Below, piece by piece: positions 1 to 12,555 of a DNA stretch of 64,000 bases. Made by a program: the position numbers and the translations under genes. Location of the stretch: assembly GCF_023278565.1 (NCBI RefSeq), contig NC_064676.1, positions 1,612,001-1,676,000 of the forward strand, in the 5' to 3' direction. The stretch's first letter is position 1. Each line of letters starts with the position of its first letter. Under the pieces are notes generated by a model. It had not been told where the DNA came from. It worked only from the letters and a program-made list of their open reading frames with translations, and made no database searches. The DNA comes from Colletotrichum lupini. Lineage: Eukaryota; Ascomycota; Sordariomycetes; Glomerellales; Glomerellaceae.

Positions 1-3000
1 TCGTACGGCACGAATGTTCGCTGTGCAAAATAAAGACAGATCTCCAAGCTCACATCAGTAGGCAACGACTGTCTCTTACTGTCTTAGTCAATCTAGAATA
101 ATGCATTGCAAAAGCTACCAAGGCAGGCCAATTTTTCTGTAAATCAGCAAAGTGCAAGAGCTGCGTGGCATGAAGTATAGTCGTAACCGAATCAATCCAA
201 CTCTTATCCTTTGGAACTCCTTCAAGCCGACAGGGTCGAGAGCACACATGCAACGCTCATTTCTCATGCCCCGCTGACCGGTCAAGCCCCTGTGAAGATT
301 GCAGTTGGCTATCTCATTCTGCGTCAGTAAACTCGCCTCCAGTTTTTTCCCCCTAACTTCCGCTCTGTTTCGAAATTACTTGTAGACGGATATCAGGGAA
401 GTATGGTGAGATAGGTATATATCTAGCTGTTTTCCCTCGAAAGAGTAGGTACACATGTACTCATTAGCGCCATTTGAACTCACCTCACTCATGAACTCAA
501 TCAGCAACCCAATCCTTGTCAAATCTGACAGTGTGTACGAGGAGTGGGGATGTCAAGACTCCCTCGAAAGGACTCACTACAAACCGGAACTGAGTTGATA
601 GGATAGGTATCTACTTCTTAAGGCGAGATCATCTTGCCAACGCCATTGAAATAGAGTTGGCTTGACTGACTGGCACCTGGATGTGTTGCAACCCTGCCAT
701 TGCCTAGTCTCAGCTTGGGTACTTCAGCTATAACAACAGAGACAACGGCCTCCTTCGAGGGAACTAATGCCCTCGCACACGGTAACGATTGGGCAATCTC
801 TGTGGTCTCATTTTCCTTGACAGCCTAGCGAGGTTACGCAACCGCTTGACATCACCCTCGGTGACAATCATTTCGTCACCCCTCATCACTAGTCCATGCT
901 TACTGACAGGGAAGCCCGAATTGAGCAAGAGATAAGAGAGCATCGAGATTGGCCTGCAAGTGAACTCTTGCCCACCACCTCGGAGTTTGATTCAAACAAG
1001 GCGGGGTAACAGAACTTACAGGAATTGGAGAAGAAGCGGGCGCATGACCGTTGTTGCACATGTTGCTGGCTGGTTGAGATGCTGTGCCGCGAGTTCAGGG
1101 TCCACCAGGAGCTTCACACTACCGCGGCGCGGAGCCGGACCTCCGGGAAGCGACCTGCAGTGGTAGCTTGCCAGGTGCTTTGGCGCAGCGAACAAGCGGA
1201 AGAGGTGGCAATGAAATCTGTGGCCGGTGCTGTGTTATCTGGCAAAAGAAATGTTGGACCTTGATCAACGTAGCCATCACCAATGGAGCAAGCCTCTCAC
1301 CATTAAGCTTTCTCGTGACACAACACGACGCATGGCTCGTGGGACGGTTGCAAAATCCGGGCAGGCTGGCACAGGATGGACTGGCTGCCAAGATAAGCCA
1401 GCTGCGTGGCCAGAGAACGGTTCACGGTTCACGGTTGTCCTGTTGCTAGCGGGAGGGCTAATCTGGCAGGCCGGGGATCTATCTGGCCAAGGACCAAATC
1501 CGCGTGCGAAATGGGGCCCGCCGGTGCTGAGACCCGGAATTTGCGGGGAAGCAGACCAAGTCAAGCGTTGTTGAAGACGAAGACGGATGGGAATCCCAGG
1601 AACGAGTCAGGAAGGGAGCTGCGGATGTGGATAGTCTGGGCAAGTGTTGAACAGAGGGGTTGGTCAAACCAGGGTTCGGGGAGGTCGGCGGTGTTCTGGT
1701 TGGCTTGGGGAGGGATGATGGGCTCGGGAGGGGTGGGATCTAGGTCGAGCATCAACAGAAGAAAGAGAAGATAAACGTTCCAATATGTGTGCCACGATAT
1801 ACCAGGTGCGGTGCTAGAGTTCTTCTTCGAGTTTCGACGTGGGATACAGGCGTGCATAGACAGAGGATGTAGCGAGTCGTGAAGTTGCGTCGAAAGAAAC
1901 ATGTTCTCCTCTTTGCTTCGTTGCTTCGGCCACTTTATTGACTCGAGTAGCCGGGTGTGGTGCATCAACGAGTTGAAGAAGACATTGTATCCGTAAGGTA
2001 CGGAGTTGGATACTGTTCGCCATCCAACCAACCCCCACTGCCCACGTCCCTGTCTCCAGCGGCTGAGAGACCAGGCTGCTTCGCCAATCTCTCGTCGCTG
2101 AGATCCTGCGTGCCGCCTGAAATGCATCCTGGTTCAAGCGGCGGAGGGCAATTGAAGCAGTGTGCAAGTCGCTCACGGATGGTTTGTCTATCCGGGGCAG
2201 TACTTGCTAGGTCCCGTCTGCATGCCAAGTGGACGCAGTCAAAGATAGAAGGAGGAGGCGTCGAATTCCGGCATGTCGAGCTAAGGTAGCCTGGTTGTCA
2301 ATAGTCTACGTACAACACACACCAAACGTGACTGATGGAGGACCGGATGGTGACACGACAGCTGCTCGTGTTGGTCGAAGAGACACGAGCGTAGGTACTA
2401 CGGGTTGAAAATGTGGTCGGAAGAGGAGGGAATTGGGAATTTCGATGTGACCGTCTTTGGCAACTTTTGCATCGGAAAGCTTCCAAAGCAGCCTAGACCT
2501 CCAGGGTCTTGGTCTTGGGTTCAGAGGAGGAGAATATAGGCTTTGAGCTTGTCGAGTAACAACAGGTCTGTGATCAAGGTTGGTAGTCTGAACGAGTATG
2601 GCTCCCGCAGACAAAAGTTTGGTACTTGTACATGCTGGAGACGATGCAGCCAGCTCTTAGCCTTTCCCGTCTGGTCTGAAGTCAGAGTTCGTTTTTCGAA
2701 GCTCGAGATGTTTGAGGTGGCAGAAACATGGGCAGATGATGGTGCCTGCGGATGGGCCCATGGTGGTCAACAGACGGCCCAAAGTGGCGAGAGCAAGCAT
2801 GCGATGGCACGCGAGATGGGACGTCTGTCTATTGTCCGCGTGTGTGCTTGGTGGTCCAGAAGGTAGACTGCATTGAGCTTGGTATACGCTGAGTGCAACC
2901 GTATGCGTGGTGAACTGCGGGCGAGGTGGAAGAATGTCTCTGAGTCTGCAGATGAGAGTTGTGTGGGAATCTTTGCAGTCACAGGTGGTCCCGGTGGTGG

Positions 3001-5391
3001 TTCCGGTGCTGAATGGGCGTTGAAAGGGGGGTGGGGTACGTACCGCAGATGGTCGGTTCTGATGCAAGACCGAGGGGGGAGGGGAGGGGGCAAGGGGGAG
3101 GACACGAAGGAGGAAGAGAGGAGGATAGAAGATGTGCAAAGATGGCAAAAAGCAAGACAGGAAATGCAGATAGGAAACGATGGGATAATTACGGCCCAAT
3201 GCGTCCCAAAAAGATCAGCAAACCTAACAAATTGAGTGACCGGGACAGAGACAGGTGGGAGAGACATAAGCAGTCAAACAGAGACAGAGAAACAGAGACC
3301 CGGAGAACGTGAAGAGGACCCATTCTTTCCCGTGTTGAGTCCCTGCTAAAATCCTTCCATCTGCAGCCCAGCTCCTTCCTACCATCTGTGTGGATGGTAC
3401 AGGGTACGAAGAGTGGGAGAGTACGAACGACCGGCGTGACTTCCACAGCAGTCAGAGACAGGTGCAACTCGCAAGTGCAATGGAAGTCAAAAGTGCAAGT
3501 GCGCAGGTGCAGGTGCAGGTGAGAGTCAAACGTCCCGTCGCTCTTTCCCACCTCTGGCGGCTGGTTTGATTACCCCGCAAATCATTCGATTGGGTGACGT
3601 CGACAAGCGGGGGTCTGGCTGGTTCAGAACCCGGCCGTCTAGTGGCTGCGAGCGCTACCTTAGTCCAGCACGTCCAGCACTAGAGACTGCGCTAAGGCGG
3701 GTACGTACCGCGCAATGCCGCCAAAGTGTCTTTGCTGGAAGCAACGCTGAGGCCATGCCTTCCATGATTGGGTGGTGTGTCTGTGAGCTTGCGCTGGGTA
3801 GGCAGCCGGGGTTGTGGTATCGTGGATGAGGAAGGCCCTGAGGGTGTGGGAGCTGCCGTAGCCTCCGCGCCAATCTTCCATGCTGAACTTGGCATTTTGG
3901 GTCTTCCAGGCCATCTCTGGCTCCAAAGGTTCGTGGTGGCTCCTTCCCTCCACGATTCCACCATTATCCAGTCAGCCAGTGCAGGTCAGAGGTGCAGGCA
4001 GGTGCAGGTGCCGTTGGTGTTGCAAGGGCAAGGAATAGTACGAACGGCAAGAACGAGAGCGAGGGCGAGAAAAGGAACGAATAGACAGGCAGGAGCAGAT
4101 GCCACAATGGAAGGAGCAAGTGGTAAACTGCGTTCCTTCCGCGGCTCCATCAAACAAGCCTCCTCTGATCTCCAGTCTTCTCAATGCCATTCAACTTGGC
4201 AGACGCACACTGGAACCCTTCTCCATCAACATCACGATCTTTGCGTTGACATCGAACCTCTTTCATCTGCCTGGCTGCCCTCCTTTACCCTTCTACGGAA
4301 CTACGGATACGACACGACTGCAATACATCAGCAACCCATCAGAAACCCACTTCTATCCACACAGAGCCATAAAACACATTCACCACGGCATCACAGAGAT
4401 AGCAGCTTGTGTGCTTGTCGAGCATTCCAGCCTGGCGACTGGCCAATCCTTGGCCCCTATCTAAGATCGAGTTTGGAACCCAAGAAGCTATTATCGGCCT
4501 CTCAAACGCACGCCGACCGACCGACCATCCGACACCGCATTCGCCTCTTCCCCACACGCACCGCCATCCCACCATCATTTGCCTGTCCTGGCTGAGCAAG
4601 CAGATCCACGCCATCCGCTCAACAACCAGCAACCGCCGACCAGCCAGCAGCCCGCCCCCGGCACCAAAGCACCTCGACACTACCAAGCACACACACACGC
4701 AAGCACACACCACCGTTTTACCCAAACCACTACGGATACAGAACAGTGAGAACAACCAGCCATCCCCCTCTAGCCCGTTTACTCTGCCAATCTGGCCCTC
4801 CCTGACTCTCTGCCCCTGCTACCTGGCCCGTCCTAGGGTGCTGCCACTGATCCAAGACCTGCCCCCTAAGCTTCGACGTCACTCAATTTAGAGCTTCAAC
4901 CCGCTTTGCTGCTTGTGCAGGAAGCGCCGCTTAGAGGGGACGCTTCCCTCGTCGATCCCCCAGCACAAACGCACAAACGAAGCACAAAGACGGAATAAGT
5001 CTCTCTTTCTGACTCTCGCCAGGCCAGCAAACCCCTTGATCGACACCTTTCCACGGCGCACTACAGAGGTACGCTCATCCCATCCCTGGCCCTTCCCTTG
5101 TGATCAACCTTTTGTAACCCGCCCCTAGTGTCACCCCAAATCAGTCCATCGGCCACCTCGATATATAACCACCCTGTTCCACACATCCGCACCTGTCGAA
5201 CGATTCCCCGTTCGATCCCTCTTTCGATTCTTTCTAGATCTCACCCCACGCAAGACGCACCTCCGAAACACAACTTGGACTACCCTCTGACTACCTAAAC
5301 GCATACCACAACCCGACGCACGACATACCGATATCCCCGACTACATATACTACAGCCCCCAATTCGTTCCTTACCATCTCCTTTGCCCATC
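1..5391. other. Long intergenic region / leader without a convincing gene
   Basis: I find no gene in this 5.4-kb stretch. Open frames here are short, overlap on both strands and have no recognisable domain. Around 3451-3530 and 3978-4010 there are loose direct repeats of the hexamers GTGCAA and GTGCAG. From about 4100 onward the + strand becomes C/T- and CA-rich, as in the long 5' leaders of fungal genes. The last 230 bases are a probable core promoter and leader for the Ser-rich gene that starts at 5392. Confidence 0.5.
5159..5170 (+). promoter_or_regulatory. Putative TATA element upstream of the 5392 gene
   Basis: The sequence CGATATATAACC lies about 225 bases upstream of the start codon at 5392 and is followed by a pyrimidine/CA-rich leader. 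This spacing and context fit a fungal core promoter. Transcript start sites are not visible from sequence, so this is an inference. Confidence 0.35.
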
Positions 5392-6315
5392 ATGTCCAAC
5401 GACAACTCCAACTCCAACCAGAACACTCAGAACAACCCGAACGAAATGCATCGCCAGAGACGTGGATCAGTCACCCAGCAGGCTATCGCTGGTCTCTTCA
5501 GAAGCAACTCTACCTCCAACGGCGGTGCATTCCCTGGCACCAGCGACGCTCAGAGACGGAGACTCTCCGTCACCACCGGTCTCGGCCTCACTGGAACTTC
5601 GCCCACTGGTGCCAGTGCTTTCAACTCTCTCCGACGGGGAAGTCTTTCGACCAACTCCAACGACTCCATCGATGAGAATGCAATCGACGAGGAGGAGATT
5701 CCCCCCAACGCCCGCACAGCACCTGCCACTCCCTTCACCCGCAGAATGAGCTTTGGAGCTCAGGCAATGCGCACCATGCGCAATGGCGGTGGAAGTCCGG
5801 GTTCAAACGGTAATGATTTACCCTCTGCTTCTGCCACTCCCGTGCCTAGTACTCCTGCTGCCCTCGACAGACGTGGCAGTGTGCACTCTCCACGAGGTCT
5901 TGGTTCGGTTGCGAGTTCCACGCCACCGACCAGTACTTCGTCCATCGCTGCTGCTCTGTCGTCGGCCAGGCGTCGATCTAGCAGCACTGTACAGGCAAGC
6001 ATTGCACACAAGCAAAGATCATCTTCTGACGTGTTCTCTCGCCCAGACCAAGGTTTCAACTGGTCCGAGCAGCTTAGATCTCGCGCCGAGAGCTCTGTTC
6101 AGGGACCACGAGCGTCCTTTTCTTTCGGCTCTGGTCTTTCATCCTCTCCTCCTCGCGGCCCCGGCAATGGCGTCGCCCACGATCGTCAGAAATCAGTCTC
6201 CGAGATGCCTGCTCCCCCCGCCCAGGCGGCTGCTATGAAGCCCAAGGCTCCCGAGCGACCCAAGCCGGATGCCTTCCAGGAACGCATTCTCAAGGGCGAT
6301 TTCTACATGGACTGA
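5392..6315 (+). CDS. Serine-rich conserved fungal protein with repeated R-R-x-S sites
   Basis: A single-exon 307-aa protein. I chose the ATG at 5392 because the only upstream in-frame codon that could be read as a start is a TTG. The chain is low in complexity: an Asn/Gln/Ser-rich N-terminus, then many Ser/Thr/Pro-rich stretches. It contains six basophilic-kinase-type motifs (RRGS three times, RRLS, RRMS, RRSS), which suggests a heavily phosphorylated, largely disordered protein, possibly a PKA- or AGC-kinase substrate. That role is inference. The C-terminus ends in a better-ordered basic/acidic tail (PKPDAFQERILKGDFYMD) that looks like the conserved part. There is no signal peptide or membrane segment. 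I do not recognise the family, and no function is assigned. Coding bias and the long clean frame make the gene itself likely. Confidence 0.8.
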   Translation: MSNDNSNSNQNTQNNPNEMHRQRRGSVTQQAIAGLFRSNSTSNGGAFPGTSDAQRRRLSVTTGLGLTGTSPTGASAFNSLRRGSLSTNSNDSIDENAIDEEEIPPNARTAPATPFTRRMSFGAQAMRTMRNGGGSPGSNGNDLPSASATPVPSTPAALDRRGSVHSPRGLGSVASSTPPTSTSSIAAALSSARRRSSSTVQASIAHKQRSSSDVFSRPDQGFNWSEQLRSRAESSVQGPRASFSFGSGLSSSPPRGPGNGVAHDRQKSVSEMPAPPAQAAAMKPKAPERPKPDAFQERILKGDFYMD

Positions 6316-8720
6316 GAAGCCCACGTCAGGAACGGCTACTACGACTGATGTTGACCATCATGCCATCGTAATAAGCCCCATCAAAGATGGCATTTCACTA
6401 CAAGAACATGATTTTCGCCATATGGAAAACGAGCAAAAGATCATCAAGCGTTTCACAGATTCTGAGCGTCCTTATCCCTGTCTATTTTTTCAAGCTGGGG
6501 AACACTTTCTATCGGCTCAACCCCACGTGGCGTTCGGTTGGTTGTGATGCAGCCCGGTTGCGGCTGCACACTGAGCGGGGAAGCTCCATACCACATGCAC
6601 ATGAGACCGTTGTCTCACATTTGATCACGGAAGCGGAATGCAACTGCAATTTCACGAGGAGTTTACAAACGGCATGGGGAATATGGAGGAGGACAATCGC
6701 AAATTGCAAGATTTCGGGTTCCAAAATAAGATTGGTCCGGAAAAGAACATGCCTGGCTATTGCTTGCGGCCCATCAGAGAATGTTGATGGTGTCAAGATC
6801 TCGACATGGATTCATGTCTGGCGTACGGAGAGGGGGGAAGGCTTCGGTATCGTTACATCGCTGGCTGTCACGCGGCGAAAGCTTTGGGTTGAGGACGGGC
6901 TTGTACCGACAGCCGGACAGACTGGAAGTGGGTGGAAACATGGATTTTGCGTTTTATCAGGCGGCCGCGATAGGTACAGAGTTCACAACAGGCCGGACTT
7001 GGAAGAGGGGTTAAGTTGCGGGCACACAGCCCGGGCGAGAGGCGGATGAACGGTCGGCGACGAACGCCGAGCTTAGCTACCATGAGAAACACGCTCGGAC
7101 CCGAATTGAAAGTTTCGCGGTCCCTACCTAAAATCTTGATGTTATCATTCAGTGAGACCTCACCTAGCATGGCCAAATACGAGGGGTGAGTGATAATATG
7201 TAATGCGAATGTGTGCCTTTCGGGTCGCGGCAAGCAAACTTGTTAGACACGGGTGGTAAGCAGCCAAGGCATCCCCGAAAGACACAGCGTGGGATTAAAC
7301 TGGGCCTCCATTCCGGATGGTCGGTATCTCGTTCCGATTCGCCGGGGACCAGGCTTGCAAGGTCTCACTAGCGGGCGGCGAATTTGCACGTACGTGTAGG
7401 CACCGTAGGGCAGCAGGCGGACTCGGGGAGGCGGGTTGGTTCCACGGAGGCTTCTGCCATCACATTCCCCCACGTGAAGCCGTGGTTGGCAGTCCACCGC
7501 AGGTCCCGTCCTATCCGGGGGTGACGGAGAGTCATCGTCAACCAAACACATCCATTTGTAAGTCAAGGCAAGGGAAGTGGGTAGGTAACGAGGAGGGTAG
7601 TTAATGTGTGTTTTGTGAATGAGAATTGAGAGAAAATCTATCCTTTTTGTTCGCCTGCCCAAGCATCTATTCATCGTACATAGGTATCTCGTATAAATAG
7701 CACATGCAAAAAAAAGAAAAAAAAATACAACGACATTGCTGAGGTGGGTGATGGAGTTTCGTGGGAGTGTAGAATCGGATGGTTTGCGAGAGCACAACTC
7801 AATTCCACTCACGAGCTCCCGAAACTCACTTGTGCTGTAGCGAGCGACCCTCGACTCCGATTCCTCTCTGTTTCCATCCGCCCATCCCCTCAGGACACTG
7901 CTTTTTCACCTTCCAAGAGAGATGGATGAAGCCTCTTGGATGAAGCTGGGTTCTGCAAACTTCGTCTCTTGTCCAGTCAGAGCAAAGTGCACGTACTCCT
8001 GCTCCCCAATTTTCATCCTCTTGTGCCTGACTTATTCCAAAACGGCCCCCAGGGGAATGTCAGAAAGGTTAAACTTCCCATCTTTCCCCTGGCGGAGCCC
8101 GAGGTGTTCCAACATTCCCTCCGCTCCTCATTCTTTCCCCAGAGTTCCCCGGATCCGTCCTCGGCCGTGACTAAAATTCTGTCTTCTCGTAGTACGGCAG
8201 TTTCATGTAGATGAAGGTTGGCGTTGTATAGACGAGTTGAGATTCGTTGGACGGGCTTCTTCGTGTGATGTTTCGGCCCCGAGTGTGTCTGCTTTACATT
8301 CCCAAGTCCGAGCAGGTCTGGAAGTGTCGCTGGAAAGCTTAGCCAGAAAGGATGTGGGTCGGTCAGCAGTGGTATCGTGGTGTCTGTCATCGCTTTCGGA
8401 GTGTTCCGTAAACGAGCGAACCTTCCCGTTCCCCTTCTTGTCGGAAAGTTGAGGTGAGGATGAGACGGGGTCTGGAAGCAGAGCCCGGAGGTCGGTGCTA
8501 AGTGACAGCCGTATAAGCAAAATCCGACGTCGGACCCAGGGTGTCTCCATTACCCCGGCCGGATAGGCAAAGCCCGTCTGCCAGGTTCATCCCAAACCCC
8601 GAGCGTGAATGAACGCCGTCGCTTCCGCCGCATGTACGCGCATGAAGCAGGTGGTCAGCGGAGCGGCCATTTGCCTGGAGGTGCGTTCCCGTGATTCGAC
8701 ACCATTCCCGGTGTTTTCAT
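6316..8720. other. Intergenic region between the Ser-rich gene and the Zn2Cys6 factor
   Basis: About 2.4 kb between two genes that face each other (+ then -), so it should contain both 3' ends. Open frames such as the one at 6387-7049 overlap frames on the other strand and show no domain. A short A-rich stretch sits at about 7707-7727. I see no RNA gene or repeat here. Confidence 0.45.
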
Positions 8721-11685
8721 TCACATGGGAAACATGGGCGGGCCAGATCCACCAGGCATCCCCTCAAAAATCTCCCCGAGCCCGCTCATCCCGCTCAACC
8801 ACGGGTCCTGCGCCATAACGTACCGCATCCCGTTGCTCAAGCTCCCCGGACTCGTCCCGAACCCCGTCGTGATCTCCTCGAGCGATAAATCATTCGTGAA
8901 GCCCGGATCGAGTCCGAAATCTTGTAAATCGTTTGTCCAGACGGGATTCAGCCAGGGTGCCACTGAATTCGGCCCGGGTCCGGCTCCCGGTCCTGTTCCG
9001 CTTCCATCGCCCGGACCTGCAACTGTCGTCGCCGCCGTACCGCTCGACGCCGCTGTCCCCGGCCCGGAACCAGGTCCGTCCATCGGTGTAGGTGTCACGG
9101 CGCTCGGGTCGTAGAGGAAAGATTGGCGTGATGGAGGCGGGTTCCAGAGGATATTGTTCGTCGCGCCACCACCACCGCCGCCGCCAGAACGATCATTTTG
9201 CGTGGCAATCTCTGACAGCAGGTGAAGAGGCGTGTTGGCGGCGGGGTACTCCTGCATCGGCGGGTGCTGTTGCCCCGCATACACCCGTCGCTGCGCCTGG
9301 TGCTGCTGCTCTTCGGCGGCAGTGGAAGCAGGCGTCGCCTCCGGCCGCCGAGAAGACGACTGCGCAGCAGCAGAAGCCGGTGTCTCGGGCTGCGAATTCG
9401 AGGTCTTGAATCCGGCAGCAGCAGCTTCCGGCACGGGAACACCCATCGCAAGCCCCTTACTCTGCTTCAGGAACCAACTCCTCAACATGACCAACACAAT
9501 CAAGAACTTGGCCGCAGGCCGACTCCGATCATCCGACGCGGCGGCGCGGAACTTTTCCAGCAGCGCGTCGAGGTAATACTCCACCTTCATGTTGTCCTTG
9601 TCAATCACCCTACCCAGCTCTGAACCGGGCGCCGTAGCGGAAAAGTACATTTTGATCAGGACCACGACGGCGTACGCCACGCGGACAAAGTTGAAGACGG
9701 GCAGGCAACGGATGCTGGGCACCTCCATTGCTAAAAATGCCTCGAAGATGCCGTCAATGGCCGAGAGGCAGGCGGACAAGGCGTTGATGTGCGAGGTCGT
9801 CAGGGTCAGGTTCGTGAGCATGCCGTCCTTGAGGGTGGCTGTGTCAAATGGCGGGCGGATGTCGTCCATTTGGGTGTGGAGGGCGATTTCGTGCATGTAG
9901 AGCGAGAGGACGTGGAAGGACATTTTGAGGGTTGCTTCATCAATAGTCGTCAGTCGCACAGCCTTATACAACCGTCGTGAGTATGAATAGAGGGGGCAAT
10001 AACTCACATTGCATTTCCTCCTTGGGAACGGAAGCACTATACTTCTCCAAATCCCTCTCCAGCATCCTCAGCGAATACTGCGTTCTCGAATCCGTAATAT
10101 TCGGCACCACAGCCGGGTCATCCATGGAGAACTGTATCCCCACCTCCTCGGCAAGCCGATGCGTCCACACGAGGTGACAGAAATACTTATCCGACGGCGC
10201 CGCGTCCGCGCTCGTCTGCAGCGCCTCCATCGATTCGGCCATGAAACTCGTCCACCGCACCAAGTTCGGCCGGTGCAGCGCCATAGAGGTGTTCGCCGCC
10301 AAGAAATACGCGGCCAGCCACGCCCGCCGACACTCGCTCGTCGTCGGGTCCGGAGGCGGCGCCCTCTTGAACGGGTGGTTGCGCCACTGGTAAGGGATCT
10401 GCATCTTCCTGCCCGCCGTGCGCCGTCCCAGACCGATATCCAGCGCCATCACGGCGCCAATATGCACGAGCTGGTAAAACTTGAGCTCTTCAAAGTGCTC
10501 CGGTGGCCAGTACCATATCACGGCGACCTGCAGCGCCTGCACAATCTCCAAACTCTTCTCGCCCGTGATGATAATCTTCTCGGCGAAAATCTGCATCAGC
10601 TCCTTGACCAGCCTCCGCTGCACATTGGGGCTCTCGGAGCTCGACGCCGCCATGATGGCCAGGAACAGCAGCGGCTTCGCCCTCCTCGTCTCCTCCGCCG
10701 TCGCGCCCCGCGGGAACACCACCGCAGGCATGTGCGGTGCCATGAGCGTGTTGTACCGCTCAAACAGTTCCGCCGCTTTCTCCGCGCTCAGGATCCCGCG
10801 CTCCACGACGTCGGCGTAGTCGCTGCCCATGTGGATCGGCGGCGCCGGCCTGGCCCCGATTTGTCCCCCTTCCGGTATATCGCTGCCGCTCGGCGTATCG
10901 TCTCCGCGGTCTGAGTGTTTCCTCTTTTGCCCTGCTGCGGCTGAGGGCGGCGCCGGGAAGGTAATATGGTCGAACCGCCCCTTCTCCGCCGCGTGCGCCT
11001 CCTGCGGGTCGAGCCCTTCCACAGATAACCCCGTTCCAGCAACTGTACTTGAAGTCCATTCCCTCGCAAGACCGTGACCTCCCCAACCCTTATTATACGG
11101 ATTCTCGTCCCTACCTGGCGTGGATAAGGCAGCATGCGCGCTCGTCGTCGTCGTCGTCGCCACCGCAGGCGCGGCACCCGGCGCCGCGGAGCTTCCGCGG
11201 GCCTGCAAGCTCGCCGTCAACGCATCAATCTTCTTCTCCAGCTCCGCGACCCTCGAGTCGGTCTTCTTCTGCCTCTTGCGCGTCGGCATCGTCACGACGC
11301 AGTTCCTCCCTGCCTTCTTGCACCGCTTACACGGGCCCTCGGTATCGTTCGGATCGGGTTCACATCGCACCTTGAGACCCCGACATGCCTCACATGCGCG
11401 CGGCCGCTTGGGGTCGTCGGGGTTTCCGCCGTGAATCGAATCGTGTTGCGGCGTCTCGCCATCGTGGGCCGAATGAGGCGTCTCGGGGGAGTCGGGGTGT
11501 TGCTGGTGGTGATGATGTCCCTGGCCCTGGCCCTCGGAGTTTGCTCCAGCGGCGGCGGCTACGGATTCGTCATCGTGGTAGGCGTCGGCAGCGCCTTGAG
11601 AGGTCCCGCTCATACCATTGCTGCCGTTGTTAGAGGGCTCCGCGCTTCGTAGTGCTGGGTCGAGAACTGCGGCGCCGTGATCCAT
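8721..11685 (-). CDS. Zn2Cys6 (C6 zinc cluster) fungal transcription factor
   Basis: Two coding exons, complement(8721..9934, 10008..11685), 963 aa. The binuclear zinc cluster is at residues 98-129 with spacing C-x2-C-x6-C-x10-C-x2-C-x6-C, preceded by a His/Gln/acidic low-complexity N-terminus. It is followed by a basic linker (TRKRQKK) and a short coiled-coil-like helix (VAELEKKIDALTASL), the usual DNA-binding and dimerisation layout. The middle (residues ~300-700) has the helical composition of a fungal middle homology region, and the C-terminus is Gly/Pro/Ser-rich, a possible activation domain. The intron 9935-10007 (73 nt) has donor GTGAGT and branch CTGAC, and it keeps frame. The nearer AG at 9963 would shift the frame. 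The start at 11685 (MDHGAAV) is preferred. An in-frame ATG at 11829 exists, but between them lies a probable 5'-UTR intron (donor GTATTT, acceptor TTCAG). The layout resembles War1-like regulators; target genes are unknown. Confidence 0.87.
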
Positions 11686-11829
11686 CTCGGGAGGAGCTTG
11701 GCGAGGTGCAGTGCTGAAAGCCAATATCAGATGATCGGTGACGGCGACAGGAAATACCGACCTTTGTTCGGCGGAGGGCGCGGAGAGTTGTGGCCGACGG
11801 CTGTGCGCCGACCTTTCCGTCACTAACAA

Positions 11830-12555
11830 ATATTAGTCAGCGGCGAGGGCAGCAAGTATCAATCAAGTCGAAGGGCAATTCAATAGTGTACTCACACTCC
11901 CGTCTCTACTTCGCAACAGGTCAATTCGTAGTTGTCACCCCTCAAAATGAGAACATGATTGATATAGATTTTCCCGCTGTTTAAGCTAAACTAGATGTAT
12001 AAAATGCCAAAGCCACACCTTCGCTGCATGCGATCCCGGAAACCATGAGACGAGGTGCCACTCGCAGCTCATCACCGTCAACGCCATGCTGAGGTCTGTG
12101 AAACAAAGCAAGCATAAGCCACCAAAAACCACATGGGTGACAGCAGCGCCCTGAACAGCAGTGTTTCCTGTGTCCATATGATACAAACGTTATCCCTCGG
12201 ACTCATTGGATGTTCCACTTTGCATCAGGCACTCCATGTCCAGCTCACTCCTACTTCGACTCGCGAATGTGAAACAATGGACAATTCAAAGAGGCTTGGG
12301 ATTTGTAGGTGATGATCGGTATTAGATAGAAGTGGAGCGCTCGGCGCCGGTCCGGATTGGTGTGATATGTTCGGGTATATTGGCGCCATCATGTCGTCCA
12401 TGCCTCTTGGGCTGGCATTAATAAATAAAACGTGAAGAAAAATATGCAAGGGATGGTATCAACGCTGCGTGTGAACGAGTGGGTATGTTTGCGTAATGAG
12501 GGAGTGAAAGTGAGGCCTAGAGCAACCAGACTCACGAGAGACGATGTAAGGCATC
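11830..12555. other. Short intergenic region between two minus-strand genes
   Basis: This stretch should hold the promoter of the Zn2Cys6 gene and the 3' end of the Bem3-like gene, both on the minus strand. I see no gene or repeat in it. Confidence 0.4.

Noticed and set aside
1561..2127. 188-codon open frame on the minus strand
   Set aside because: No domain, competing frames on both strands, composition like spacer DNA.
3768..4595. 275-codon open frame on the plus strand
   Set aside because: Low-complexity, no recognisable domain, overlapped by frames on the other strand; probably leader or promoter sequence.
6387..7049. 220-codon open frame on the plus strand
   Set aside because: Lies in the 3' flank of the Ser-rich gene, with no domain or conserved-looking motif.
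9963..10007. A 45-nt intron in the Zn2Cys6 gene using the first AG
   Set aside because: It leaves the downstream exon out of frame. The 73-nt intron ending at 9935 has a CTGAC branch and keeps frame.
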